Positions 1 to 8,790 of a DNA stretch of 64,000 nt are shown piece after piece (positions within the stretch are counted from its first letter, which is position 1; every line of letters starts with the position of its first letter). This DNA is from Cupriavidus consociatus (lineage in GTDB: Bacteria; Pseudomonadota; Gammaproteobacteria; Burkholderiales; Burkholderiaceae). The DNA lies in contig NZ_JAGIQA010000023.1 of assembly GCF_017814975.1 (NCBI RefSeq), positions 62,001 to 126,000 on the forward strand, written 5' to 3'. The position numbers and the translations under genes were made by a program. The notes under the pieces were generated by a model. The model had not been told where the DNA came from and did not search any database. It saw nothing but the letters and a program-made list of their open reading frames with translations.

Positions 1-224
1 CGCTGGCAGCGGCGCTGCGCGCCGGTACGCTCGGCGGCGCCGGGCTGGACGTTTATGAAAGCGAGCCGGCGCCGCCGGCGGAGCTGTTCGACTGCCCCAA
101 CGTCGTGCTGACGCCGCACGTGGCCGGCTGGTCGCCCGAAGCGATCACGGCGTCGGTGGTGCAGTTCCTGGAGAATGCGCGGCGGCATTTTGCCGGCGAG
201 GCGCTGCTGACACCCGTGGGTTGA
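1..224 (+). CDS. D-isomer-specific 2-hydroxyacid dehydrogenase, C-terminal part
   Basis: This is the last 73 codons of a gene that begins before the window; the readable frame starts at base 3 and stops at TGA 222-224. The residues GGAGLDVYESEP and LTPHVAGWSPEA are typical of the end of the NAD-binding domain in D-2-hydroxyacid dehydrogenases (glyoxylate/hydroxypyruvate or phosphoglycerate dehydrogenase type), and the His in TPHVAG is the usual catalytic acid. The substrate cannot be told from this fragment. It converges on the sensor kinase gene, 37 bases away. Confidence 0.85.
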   Translation, partial: LAAALRAGTLGGAGLDVYESEPAPPAELFDCPNVVLTPHVAGWSPEAITASVVQFLENARRHFAGEALLTPVG

Positions 225-261
225 TGTCGGCAGACTGACGTCGGCAGCCTGACGGCCGGGC

Positions 262-1590
262 TCAGGCGGCAGGAAACGCGACCCTGACGCGCAGCCCCGG
301 CCGCGCGTCTTCCAGCGCCACGCGCGCCCCGTGCGACTGCGCAATCTCCCCCACGATCGCCAGGCCCAGTCCGCTGCCGCCGGTGGGCGCCTCGGGCAGG
401 CGGTAGAAGCGGTCGAACACGCGTTCGCGTTCCGCAGCCGGAATGCCGGGGCCATTGTCGCTGACCACCAGCTCGACCGATCGCCCGTCGCTGCCACGTG
501 CCACCTGCACGTCGATGCGGCTGCCGGCCGGAATATAAGCCAGCGCGTTATCCAGCAGGTTGGTCAGCAGGATGCGCAAGGCATCGGCATCGCCATGCAC
601 GATGGCCGGCGCCGCGCCGGCGTCGCCATCCACGCCCAGGTCGATGTCGCGATCCAGCGCGGCCTGGGCCAGCTCGGCCACCACGCCGGTGGCGAGCGCG
701 CGCAGCTCGACCGGCTCGCGCGGCGGCGTGGCAGCACCGGGCTCCTGCCGCGCCAGCGTCAGCAATTGCGTGACAAGATGGGTCAGCCGCTCCAGCCCCT
801 GGCGCAGCTTCGCCACGGCCTCGTCGCGCGCCGCGCCGTTGTCGGCACGCTCGACCAGCTGGGCCTGCAGCTGCAGTGCGGCCAGCGGCGTGCGCAGCGC
901 GTGGGCGGCGTCGGCCACGAAGGCGCGCTGCGTGTCGATGGCATGTGAGAGCCGCGCCAGCAGCTGGTTCAGCGCGGCGCTGAGCGGCGCGATCTCGTCC
1001 GGCATCTGCCGCACCGCCAGCGGTGCGAGCGCGGTGGCGTCGCGCGCGCGCACTTCAGCGGCGATCTCGCGCAGCGGCCGCAGCCCGCGGCCCACCGCCA
1101 TCCACACCAGCCAGCCCAGCAGCGGCAGCAGCAACAGCAGCGGCGCCACGGTGCGCAGCGCCATGCGCGCGGCCAGCGTGCGGCGCGCGCTCATGGGCTG
1201 CGCGATCTGCACCACGGTGGGCCCGAGCTGCATGCTGTACAGCCGCCATTCGCCTTGCTGCGTGGTCACGTTGGAGAAGCCCAGCTCGGCACGCGCGGGC
1301 AGCGCCGGGTGCGAGTGCGACAGGTACAAGCTGCGCCCGGAGCCGTCCCAGATGTGGATGACGACGTCCTCGTCGGCATGCGACAGGTCGCCGGGCGAGC
1401 CGATGAAGGGTGGCACCACCGGGTCGGCAAACTGGCTCGGCAGCGCCGCGGCCATCTGCTTCATCTGGTAGTCGAACAGCGCATTGGCTTCCTGGCGCGC
1501 CTGGCCGTAGATCAGCACGGTGGCAATGGCAATGCCGGCGAGCAGTCCCGCGGCCAGCCACCACAGCAGGGTTCGCTGGATGGAGCGCAT
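262..1590 (-). CDS. Two-component sensor histidine kinase (QseC/TctE-like)
   Basis: 442 aa inner-membrane kinase. Transmembrane segments lie at about residues 9-30 and 145-168 and enclose a periplasmic sensor region. The H-box has its phospho-acceptor His at 230 (AAHALRTPL), followed by the N-box near 340-352 (LLTNLLDNA), the DNGPGIP box near 378 and the glycine-rich GGSGLGLA box near 404. A longer reading frame runs upstream, but the ATG at 1588-1590 overlaps the stop of the response regulator by one base (TGATG), so translation is probably coupled. It is the last gene of the zwf-pgl-glk-regulator unit, which suggests sensing linked to sugar or organic acid use. The ligand is unknown. Confidence 0.92.
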   Translation of the reverse strand: MRSIQRTLLWWLAAGLLAGIAIATVLIYGQARQEANALFDYQMKQMAAALPSQFADPVVPPFIGSPGDLSHADEDVVIHIWDGSGRSLYLSHSHPALPARAELGFSNVTTQQGEWRLYSMQLGPTVVQIAQPMSARRTLAARMALRTVAPLLLLLPLLGWLVWMAVGRGLRPLREIAAEVRARDATALAPLAVRQMPDEIAPLSAALNQLLARLSHAIDTQRAFVADAAHALRTPLAALQLQAQLVERADNGAARDEAVAKLRQGLERLTHLVTQLLTLARQEPGAATPPREPVELRALATGVVAELAQAALDRDIDLGVDGDAGAAPAIVHGDADALRILLTNLLDNALAYIPAGSRIDVQVARGSDGRSVELVVSDNGPGIPAAERERVFDRFYRLPEAPTGGSGLGLAIVGEIAQSHGARVALEDARPGLRVRVAFPAA

Positions 1591-2285
1591 CAGCCGGGCT
1601 CTCCCTCGCCATCCAGGCGCGGCACCACGTAGCCCACGCCGCGGATATTGCGGATCAGCGCCGCGCCGAGCTTCTTGCGCAGCGCGTGGATATAGACCTC
1701 GACGGTATTGCTGCCGACCTCGTCGTCCCAGCCGTACAGGCGCTCCTGCAGCTGCGGCACCGACCACACCTTGCCCGGCCGCGACATCAGCGCCGACAGC
1801 AGCGCAAACTCGCGCGCCGACAACCGCACCGGCTCGCCGCGCTGCGTGACCTCGCGCGTGGACGGGTTGAGCACGATCTCGCCATAGGTCACCAGCGGCT
1901 CGGCCCGCCCCGCGGCGCGGCGCGCGAGCGCGTGCATGCGCGCGGCCAGTTCCTGCAGGTCGAAGGGCTTGACCAGGTAGTCGTCGGCGCCGGCGTTGAG
2001 ACCGGCGACGCGGTCGGCGACCGCATCGCGCGCGGTCAGGATCAGCACCGGCGTCGGCACGCCGCGCGTGCGCAGCGCATGCAGCACGTCCAGCCCCGAG
2101 CGGCGCGGCAGGCCGAGGTCGAGCAGCACCAGGTCGTAGCAGGCTTCGCCGTCCTGCGACGAGGTCGCCGCAGCCAGGCCCGCTTCGCCATCGCGTACCC
2201 AGTCTACGGTGAAGCCCTCCTGCCGCAGTGCCTGCCTGACGCTGTCGCCGATCATGGCGTCGTCTTCCACCAGCAGGACGCGCAT
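1590..2285 (-). CDS. OmpR/PhoB-family response regulator
   Basis: 231 aa. The receiver domain has the acidic pair at D8/D9, the phospho-acceptor D56 (DLVLLDLGLP), T84 and K106. The C-terminal winged helix covers about residues 130-225, with the usual EFALLSALM and VWSVPQLQERLYG segments. It begins only two bases after the glk stop and overlaps the kinase start by one base, so it is co-transcribed with the glucose genes and pairs with the downstream kinase. It resembles QseB/TctD-type regulators. Its target genes are not known; the divergent edd/zwf promoter region is an obvious candidate. Confidence 0.93.
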   Translation of the reverse strand: MRVLLVEDDAMIGDSVRQALRQEGFTVDWVRDGEAGLAAATSSQDGEACYDLVLLDLGLPRRSGLDVLHALRTRGVPTPVLILTARDAVADRVAGLNAGADDYLVKPFDLQELAARMHALARRAAGRAEPLVTYGEIVLNPSTREVTQRGEPVRLSAREFALLSALMSRPGKVWSVPQLQERLYGWDDEVGSNTVEVYIHALRKKLGAALIRNIRGVGYVVPRLDGEGEPG

Positions 2286-2287
2286 GA

Positions 2288-3334
2288 CTAGGCGTTCCCG
2301 GCTTCGCGGTCCAGGCGCCCGGCCAGCGCCCGCGCCAACCCGGGCAGCGCTGGGTGGCGCGCGGTGACGACATGGACCGGCACGTCTTCGAGCCAGCCGC
2401 GCATGCGGCCCTTGGCGACAAAGCGCTCGGCGAAGGAAGAAGCCTGCAGCGCCGGCACGAAACGCGGCAGGATGCCGCCGCCCAGATAGACGCCACCGCG
2501 AGCGCCCAGCACCAGCGCGATATCGGCCGCGACCGAACCCAGCAGTCCGAAGAACACCGTCATGGTGCGCTGGCACAGCGGGTCGTTGCGCTGGAAAGCG
2601 CCGTCGGTGACCTGCTCCGGCTGCAGCGGCGCGAGCAAAAGCGTACCCGTTTCTGCGGCGAGCGCGGCATGGATCTGCGACAGCCCCGCGCCCGACAACA
2701 GCCTTTCCGCGGACACCCGTCCGAGCTGGCGATGCGCCGCCCGCCATGCCACCCATTCATCGTCGGTGGCGGGCATTAGTTCCATATGGCCACCCTCGCC
2801 GGCCAGCGCCACCATCTGCCCGCCCGGTGCCGGCACCAGCCCCGACACGCCCAGGCCCGTGCCCGGTCCCACCAGCGCCAGCGGCGCCAGCGGCGGGTTC
2901 AGGACCGCGGTGCCGGCGCGCACCCGCGCCAGGCCGTCCGCCGGCAGGTGCGGCAACGCCAGCGCCAGCGCGGTGAAGTCGTTCAGTGCCACCAGCGTCT
3001 GCAGACCGAGCGCGCGGCGCATGCCCTCGATCGAGAACGACCAGTTGTGATTGGTCAGCTTGACCTGGTCGCCTGTGACCGGATTGGCCAGCCCGATCGC
3101 CGCATGGCGCGGCACGGGCTGCCCGGTGGCCGTCAGGCCGTCCAGGAACTGGCGCAGCGCGGCTTCGAGCGAGGGAAAGTCGGCGACCTTGAGCGCGGTC
3201 ACCGGGCCGATCTGCATCGGCGCGGACTCGAGCGCGAAGCGCACGTTGGTGCCGCCGACATCGCCGAGCAGCCGCGGGAAGCTGGCGGTGGCGGTCGCGG
3301 AAGTGGAGGCGGTGTCAGCCATGGCGTCGGTCAC
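2288..3334 (-). CDS. glk: Glucokinase
   Basis: 348 aa. It phosphorylates glucose to glucose-6-phosphate with ATP in the cytosol. The N-terminal LLGDVGGTNVRFAL (about residues 22-35) is the glucokinase phosphate-binding motif; ALNDFTALAL and GPGTGLGVSGL follow in the expected order, as does the EGGHMELMP region that contacts sugar in this family. The start could be the first Met or the Met four codons later. It lies 17 bases after pgl in an operon zwf-pgl-glk. A perfect copy of the origin iteron (inverted, bases 2641-2657) sits inside the coding region, over residues reading ETGTLLLA. Confidence 0.95.
   Translation of the reverse strand: MTDAMADTASTSATATASFPRLLGDVGGTNVRFALESAPMQIGPVTALKVADFPSLEAALRQFLDGLTATGQPVPRHAAIGLANPVTGDQVKLTNHNWSFSIEGMRRALGLQTLVALNDFTALALALPHLPADGLARVRAGTAVLNPPLAPLALVGPGTGLGVSGLVPAPGGQMVALAGEGGHMELMPATDDEWVAWRAAHRQLGRVSAERLLSGAGLSQIHAALAAETGTLLLAPLQPEQVTDGAFQRNDPLCQRTMTVFFGLLGSVAADIALVLGARGGVYLGGGILPRFVPALQASSFAERFVAKGRMRGWLEDVPVHVVTARHPALPGLARALAGRLDREAGNA
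2641..2657 (-). repeat. Distal iteron copy inside glk
   Basis: The sequence GCGTACCCGTTTCTGCG is an exact reverse complement of the 17-bp iteron repeated in the replication origin 21 kb away. It is the only strong copy placed inside a coding gene. Confidence 0.85.
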
Positions 3335-3351
3335 GTCCCCTTAATCAGAAT

Positions 3352-4032
3352 TCAGGCCTTGAACACGTCGAATCCGTGCCGGTGGCGCGACGCCACCAGG
3401 CTCACCGGCAGCGTGGGCGTCGGCTCCTGCAGCGCGCGTTCGAGCACCTTGGCCTTGGCTTTGCCAGTGACGGACAGGAATGCGCGTTCGGCCGCCAGCA
3501 GCGCGGCCAGGTTCAGCGTGATGCGCGCATGCGGCGCGGTGCCCGGATGCGTCAGCAAATAAGCTGGCTGCGGATCGCTCAGCGCGTCCTGGAGTTCGGG
3601 CGCGTCCGGGAACAGCGACGCGGTATGGCCATCCTCGCCCATGCCGAGTATCACCACGTCAGGCTGGCGGAACGCGCGATTGGCGCGCGCCGTCGCTGCG
3701 GCCGGATCGGCCACGTCCTGTGCATCCGCCACCAGCGGGATAAAGGCGGCACTGCCGGCGGCCTCGCGCAGCAAGTGCGCGCGCACCAGCGCGGCATTGC
3801 TGTCGGGGTGGTCGGGCGGCACCACGCGTTCGTCAACCAGCGTCACTGTCACCGCGTCCCAGCGCAGCGGGCGGTAGCGCAGCCGCTCGAACATCGGCAC
3901 CGGCGAGCGTCCGCCGGACACCGCCAGCACCGCCCAGCCGTTGACGCGGATGGCGAGTTCGAGCGCATTGCTGATCGAGATGGCCAGGGCCTCGGCCTGG
4001 TCCATTGGGGTGGGATGTTCGAACAGGCGCAT
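3352..4032 (-). CDS. pgl: 6-phosphogluconolactonase
   Basis: 226 aa, DevB/SOL type. It hydrolyses 6-phosphogluconolactone to 6-phosphogluconate, the step between Zwf and Edd. Family signatures are visible: AVSGGRSPVPMFERL near residue 40, VTLVDERVVPPDHPDSN near 65-80, and LGMGEDGHTASLFPD near 130-145. It starts 15 bases after the zwf stop and is clearly in the same operon. Size is normal for the family. Confidence 0.95.
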   Translation of the reverse strand: MRLFEHPTPMDQAEALAISISNALELAIRVNGWAVLAVSGGRSPVPMFERLRYRPLRWDAVTVTLVDERVVPPDHPDSNAALVRAHLLREAAGSAAFIPLVADAQDVADPAAATARANRAFRQPDVVILGMGEDGHTASLFPDAPELQDALSDPQPAYLLTHPGTAPHARITLNLAALLAAERAFLSVTGKAKAKVLERALQEPTPTLPVSLVASRHRHGFDVFKA

Positions 4033-4047
4033 ATTGTTTCCTCTGGT

Positions 4048-5520
4048 TCAGGCTTCTTCGTGCCACAAGCCGCCGTCGCGCGACATCAGCGCCGACGACG
4101 CGGCCGGGCCCCAGGTGCCGGCGGTGTAGGGCTTGGGCGGTACCGTGCTGGCTTCCCAGGTATCGATGATGGGCTCGACCCAGCGCCACGCCTGCACCTG
4201 CTCGTCGCGGCGCACGAACAGGCCGAGCCGGCCGCGGATCACATCGAGCAGCAGCCGCTCGTAGGCGCCGGCGCGGCGTACCTTGAACGAGTTGGCGAAG
4301 TCGAGGTCGAGCGAGGTCGGCGTCAGCTCGAGCGTGTCGCCGGGCTGCTTGACCAGGCAATACAGCCGGATGCTTTCCTCGGGCTGCAGCTGGATCACCA
4401 GCCGGTTCTGCGGCGACAGCGTCAGCGGGCGCGGGAAGATCGCATGCGGCACGTCGCGGAAGTGAATCACGATCTCGGCCACGCGCGCCTGCATGCGCTT
4501 GCCGGTGCGCAGGTAGAACGGCACGCCTTCCCAGCGCCAGTTGGCGATCTCGGCCTTGATCGCGACAAAGGTCTCGGTGCGGCTGTCTGGCGCGATGCCG
4601 GCCTCATCGGTGTAGCCCGGCACCGGCTTGCCGCCGATGGCGCCCGCGCGGTACTGGCCGCGCACGGTTTTTTCGGCGACGTCGTGCGGCGTGATCGGCT
4701 TGAGTGCCTTCAGGATCTTGATCTTCTCGTCGCGGATGGCGTCTTCCGAAAGGCTGGCGGGAGGCTCCATCGCGACCATGCACAGCAGCTGCAGCAGGTG
4801 GTTCTGCACCATGTCGCGCAGCGCGCCGGTCTGGTCGTAGAAATCGCCGCGCGTTTCCACGCCGAGCTCTTCGGCGATGGTGATCTGCACGTCCTGCACC
4901 CACTCGCGCCGCCACAGCGGCTCGAACAGGGCATTGCCGAAGCGGATCGCCATCAGGTTCTGCACCGACTCCTTGCCGAGGTAGTGGTCGATACGGTAGA
5001 TCTGCTCTTCGGCGAAGAAATTCGCCACCGCCGAGTTGATCGCCTCGTTCGATTCGAGGTCGTGGCCCAGCGGCTTTTCCAGCACGATACGTACGTTCGG
5101 CACGTTGGGCGACGCGCGCGTATTGAGGCCCGTGCGCGCAAGCTGTTCGCAGATCGACACGAACAGGTGCGGCGCGGTGGCGAGATAGCACACCACCACT
5201 TCCGGCTTGCGCGACAGCACCTTGTCGGCGAGCGCGTCGAAATGCGCGGGCACGCGTGCGTCGGCCTGCACGTAGCTGATGCGCGCGCAGAACTTCTCCC
5301 ATGACTCCGGCGGCGCATGGGCCAGCGCGGGCCGCACGGTCTGCTCCAGTGACGCGAGATAGTCGGCGGTCGACAAGGGCTGGCTGCCCGTGGCGAGGAT
5401 GCGCGCGGCCGGATGCAGCAGGCCGGCGTGGTGCGCGTCGAACAGGGAAGGCAGCAGCTTGCGCCGCGCCAGGTCGCCGGTGCCGCCGAACAGCACCATG
5501 TCGAAATCAGGCATGCTCAC
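4048..5520 (-). CDS. zwf: Glucose-6-phosphate 1-dehydrogenase
   Basis: 490 aa, full length. It oxidises glucose-6-phosphate to 6-phosphogluconolactone with NAD(P). The Rossmann motif FGGTGDLARRK is at residues 11-21; the EKPLGHDL segment is near 148-155; the active-site signature RIDHYLGKE is at 176-184. It is the first gene of the minus-strand operon and is transcribed away from edd, with about 190 bases between the two starts. An iteron copy lies in that shared promoter region. Confidence 0.97.
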   Translation of the reverse strand: MSMPDFDMVLFGGTGDLARRKLLPSLFDAHHAGLLHPAARILATGSQPLSTADYLASLEQTVRPALAHAPPESWEKFCARISYVQADARVPAHFDALADKVLSRKPEVVVCYLATAPHLFVSICEQLARTGLNTRASPNVPNVRIVLEKPLGHDLESNEAINSAVANFFAEEQIYRIDHYLGKESVQNLMAIRFGNALFEPLWRREWVQDVQITIAEELGVETRGDFYDQTGALRDMVQNHLLQLLCMVAMEPPASLSEDAIRDEKIKILKALKPITPHDVAEKTVRGQYRAGAIGGKPVPGYTDEAGIAPDSRTETFVAIKAEIANWRWEGVPFYLRTGKRMQARVAEIVIHFRDVPHAIFPRPLTLSPQNRLVIQLQPEESIRLYCLVKQPGDTLELTPTSLDLDFANSFKVRRAGAYERLLLDVIRGRLGLFVRRDEQVQAWRWVEPIIDTWEASTVPPKPYTAGTWGPAASSALMSRDGGLWHEEA

Positions 5521-5617
5521 CCTGCGCTCCTTGAGGATTCGAGTTGTCGCGGCCAGCGCGCGATGGCGGGCCGGGTTGCGGCCAGTTTACGTGAGTCGCT
5601 ACGGCTTGGCGAGGCAA

Positions 5618-5634
5618 GCGTACCCATTTCTGCG
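5618..5634 (-). repeat. Distal iteron copy between zwf and edd
   Basis: GCGTACCCATTTCTGCG is the reverse complement of a common origin iteron variant. It lies 78 bases upstream of the edd start and 98 bases upstream of the zwf start, where it could affect either promoter. Confidence 0.8.
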
Positions 5635-5711
5635 TGGGCCGCTGGCAGGCATCCGGCGTGCAGCGTCCGGCAAAGTGCGCTAGGCTGAAAGCTCCCCCGC
5701 AGGAGAACCCC

Positions 5712-7547
5712 ATGCCACGTCATCCAGTGCTCGAGCGGGTCACCGCCCGCATCGTCTCCCGCAGTGCCGCCACGCGCCAGGCGTATCTGGACCGCACCCG
5801 CGCCATGGCCGGGCAGAAAGTGGAACGCGCCCAGCTCTCTTGTACCAACCTGGCCCACGCGGTGGCCGCGATGCCTGACGAAGCCAAGATCCGGCTGAAG
5901 GCCGACGAGCGGCCCAACCTGGCGATCGTCTCCGCCTACAACGACATGCTGTCGGCGCACCAGCCGCTGGCGGCCTATCCCCAATGGCTCAAGGAGGCGG
6001 CGCTCGAGGCGGGCGGCACCGCGCAGTTCGCCGGCGGCACGCCGGCGATGTGCGATGGCGTGACGCAGGGCCAGGACGGCATGGACCTGTCGCTGTTCTC
6101 GCGCGACGTGATTGCGCTGGCTTCGGCCGTGGCGCTGTCGCACCAGATGTTCGACGCCGCGCTGTACCTGGGCGTGTGCGACAAGATCGTGCCCGGCCTG
6201 GTGATGGGCGCGCTGTCGTTCGGCCACCTGCCCGCGGTGTTCGTCCCGGGCGGGCCGATGACCACCGGCATCAGCAACGACGAAAAGGCGCACACGCGGC
6301 AGCTCTATGCGGAAGGCAAGATCGGGCGCGAGGCACTGCTCGAGGCCGAGACCCGCTCCTATCACGGCCCCGGCACCTGCACCTTCTACGGCACCGCCAA
6401 TTCCAACCAGATGCTGATGGAAATGATGGGGCTGCACCTGCCGGGCACCGCCTTCGTCAACCCCGGCACGCCACTGCGCGAGGCGCTGACGCGCGAGGCC
6501 GCGCGCCAGGCGCTCAAGCTTGTGCATGGCGGCGAGCGCTACACGCCGGTGGCCGAAGTGCTGGACGAGCGCGCCTTCGTCAACGGCATCGTCGGGCTGC
6601 TGGCCACCGGCGGCTCGACCAACCATACGCTGCACCTGATCGCGATGGCGCGCGTGGGCGGCATCGTGCTGGGGTGGGACGACTTTGACGAACTGTCCGC
6701 GGTAGTGCCGCTGCTGGCGCGCGTGTACCCGAATGGCAAGGCCGACGTGAACCAGTTCCAGGCCGCGGGCGGGCTGCCGGTGGTGATCCGCGGGCTGCTG
6801 TCGCTGGGACTGCTGCACGACGACGTGACCACCATCTTCGGGCGCGGGCTGGAGGACTATACGCGCGAGCCGGTGCTGCGCGACGGCAAGCTGGGCTGGA
6901 TCGACGGGCCGGCGGCGCCGCTCGACGACAGCATCGTGCGCAGCGCCGGCCAGCCATTCGCGCCGGACGGCGGCATCAAGGTCCTCGATGGCAAGCTGGG
7001 CCGCGCGGTCATCAAGACCTCGGCGGTCAAGCCCGAGCATCAGGTGGTGCAGGCGCCGGCGATCGTGTTCGCGCATCAGGACGACGTGCTGCACGCGTTC
7101 AAGCGCGGCGAGCTGGAGCGCGACTTTGTCGCGGTGCTGCCGTGGCAGGGTCCGGCCGCGTGCGGCATGCCCGAGTTGCACAAGCTGACGCCGGCGCTGA
7201 CGGTGCTGCAGGATCGCGGCTTCCATGTAGCGCTGGTCACCGACGGCCGCATGTCGGGCGCGTCGGGCAAGGTGCCGGCGGCGATCCATGTCTGTCCGGA
7301 AGCGTTGCGCGGTGGCGCGATCGCACGCGTACGCACTGGCGACCTGATGCGCGTGGACGCGCCCGCGGGCGTGCTGGATGTACTGGTGCCGGCAGACGAA
7401 TGGCGCGCGCGCGAAGCGGAGCATCCAGACCTCAGTGCCAACCGGCACGGCGTCGGCCGCGACCTGTTCGCGGCCTTCCGCAGCAACGTCAGCACGGCCG
7501 AAAGCGGTGCCTGCACGCTGTTTGCCGACGAGGACAAGACCGCCTAG
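5712..7547 (+). CDS. edd: 6-phosphogluconate dehydratase
   Basis: 611 aa. It dehydrates 6-phosphogluconate to KDPG in the Entner-Doudoroff pathway. The [4Fe-4S] dehydratase family (IlvD/Edd) is shown by AIVSAYNDMLSAHQP, by TPAMCDGVTQGQDGM, by CTFYGTANSNQMLMEMMG with an iron-sulphur Cys, and by the C-terminal VTDGRMSGASGK. The ATG at 5712 follows a good ribosome site (AGGAGA, 5701-5706), so the 26-codon upstream extension is not needed. The KDPG aldolase (eda) gene is not adjacent. Its stop overlaps the convergent mscS stop within the palindrome CTAG. Confidence 0.96.
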   Translation: MPRHPVLERVTARIVSRSAATRQAYLDRTRAMAGQKVERAQLSCTNLAHAVAAMPDEAKIRLKADERPNLAIVSAYNDMLSAHQPLAAYPQWLKEAALEAGGTAQFAGGTPAMCDGVTQGQDGMDLSLFSRDVIALASAVALSHQMFDAALYLGVCDKIVPGLVMGALSFGHLPAVFVPGGPMTTGISNDEKAHTRQLYAEGKIGREALLEAETRSYHGPGTCTFYGTANSNQMLMEMMGLHLPGTAFVNPGTPLREALTREAARQALKLVHGGERYTPVAEVLDERAFVNGIVGLLATGGSTNHTLHLIAMARVGGIVLGWDDFDELSAVVPLLARVYPNGKADVNQFQAAGGLPVVIRGLLSLGLLHDDVTTIFGRGLEDYTREPVLRDGKLGWIDGPAAPLDDSIVRSAGQPFAPDGGIKVLDGKLGRAVIKTSAVKPEHQVVQAPAIVFAHQDDVLHAFKRGELERDFVAVLPWQGPAACGMPELHKLTPALTVLQDRGFHVALVTDGRMSGASGKVPAAIHVCPEALRGGAIARVRTGDLMRVDAPAGVLDVLVPADEWRAREAEHPDLSANRHGVGRDLFAAFRSNVSTAESGACTLFADEDKTA

Positions 7548-8506
7548 CCGAGCCGCTGCACCGGCTGGCGCGGCGCGGCGCCGGCGGCGCGCGCATGCGC
7601 CGGGTTTGGCCCCGAGGTTTGGGCCGATGTCGGCGCGCCCTCGGACACCTTGACGGCGCCGGGCACCGAGCCCGCGCCCGGCACGTGCAGTTCCTGGATC
7701 GGCACCGCCAGCTTGCTGCCCGCTTGCTCCAGCACTTGCTTGATGCGCTCGTAGAAGGCAAAGCGCACGTTCCAGTAGTCGTCGTTCGAGGTCCAGTAGC
7801 GCACGTTCAGCGTAATGCCCTGCTGCGTATAGTTGACCACCATGGCCTCGGGGCGCGGCTCGGACAGCAGGCGCGACTCGCGCGCCAGCATCTGGCGCAG
7901 CGCTTCGAGGCTGTGCTGCACATCGCTGTCAAAGGTCACCGTGGCCTCGATATCGGCGCGGCGCGTGGCGTTCTCGCTGTAGTTGGTGATCGCGCTGCCC
8001 CACAGCTTGCCGTTGGGCACGCGCAGGCAGACGCCGTCGAAGGTAGTCAGCTCGGTCATGAACAGGCCCGTCTCGCGCACCGTGCCCGCCACGCCCTGCG
8101 CATCGATGTACTGGCCGACGCGGAACGGGCGCAGCAGCACCAGCATGATGCCGGCGGCGATGTTCTGCAGCGTGCCTTGCAGCGCCAGCCCGATGGCCAG
8201 CCCGGCTGCGCCCAGCATGGCGATGATGCTGGCGGTCTGCACGCCGAACTGCGACAGCACCAGCACGATGGTCAGCACGCGCACCATCCACTGCAGCGCA
8301 TTGGCCAGCAGCGGCCGCATGGTTTCATCCACGTGCGTACCGCTCAGCGCGCGCCGGGCCGCATTGGCCACGCGCCCGGACAGCCACCAGCCCGCGAACA
8401 GGATCAGGATCGCCGCCAGGCAGTTCATGCCCTGGTTGATGGCGAACTGGACCAGATAGGCCCAGCCCGCCTCCAGTTTGTTGGCATCGATGAAGTTCAG
8501 GTCCAT
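7544..8506 (-). CDS. Small-conductance mechanosensitive channel (MscS family)
   Basis: 320 aa inner-membrane protein. It has three predicted N-terminal membrane spans at about residues 20-38, 63-85 and 92-125. The third is the glycine- and alanine-rich pore helix (AMLGAAGLAIGLALQGTLQN), followed by the conserved MLVLLRPFRVGQYI segment and a cytosolic beta domain. It is a minimal MscS of normal size with a proline- and alanine-rich tail of some 30 residues. It protects against osmotic downshock by family knowledge. It is convergent with edd and shares CTAG at the stops. Confidence 0.93.
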   Translation of the reverse strand: MDLNFIDANKLEAGWAYLVQFAINQGMNCLAAILILFAGWWLSGRVANAARRALSGTHVDETMRPLLANALQWMVRVLTIVLVLSQFGVQTASIIAMLGAAGLAIGLALQGTLQNIAAGIMLVLLRPFRVGQYIDAQGVAGTVRETGLFMTELTTFDGVCLRVPNGKLWGSAITNYSENATRRADIEATVTFDSDVQHSLEALRQMLARESRLLSEPRPEAMVVNYTQQGITLNVRYWTSNDDYWNVRFAFYERIKQVLEQAGSKLAVPIQELHVPGAGSVPGAVKVSEGAPTSAQTSGPNPAHARAAGAAPRQPVQRLG

Positions 8507-8551
8507 GAGGGTGGCTCCGATTGTTAGTGTTGGTTTGCGGGGTAGCGCGTT

Positions 8552-8568
8552 GCGTACCCGTTTCTGCG
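8552..8568 (-). repeat. Distal iteron copy upstream of mscS
   Basis: Exact iteron GCGTACCCGTTTCTGCG, located 46 bases upstream of the mscS start in the 284-base gap between mscS and the AraC gene. I see no other clear element in this gap. Confidence 0.85.
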
Positions 8569-8790
8569 TACTGGCATCGGCGAGGCGGGCCGCGCAGAGA
8601 GTGGGCGAACCGCCAGAATTTCCCTTTAATTAGTGATTTTTGAGCGAGCGATGTCAGACGATCACCGACAAAGACATGGCGCACACCACAGTGAAGGGGA
8701 CCATCGGGGCGTCAATTGGTTTCCCGTGCAATCCGCAAGGCGTGCGTACGCCGTCTCGCCAGCCCTTGCCCGGCAAGGGCTGGCGGCGAA

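Noticed and set aside
3376..5304. 642-codon plus-strand frame opposite pgl and zwf
   Set aside because: Mirror of two certain genes; low-complexity composition.
5517..7448. 643-codon minus-strand frame opposite edd
   Set aside because: Mirror frame; the edd signatures on the plus strand are unambiguous.
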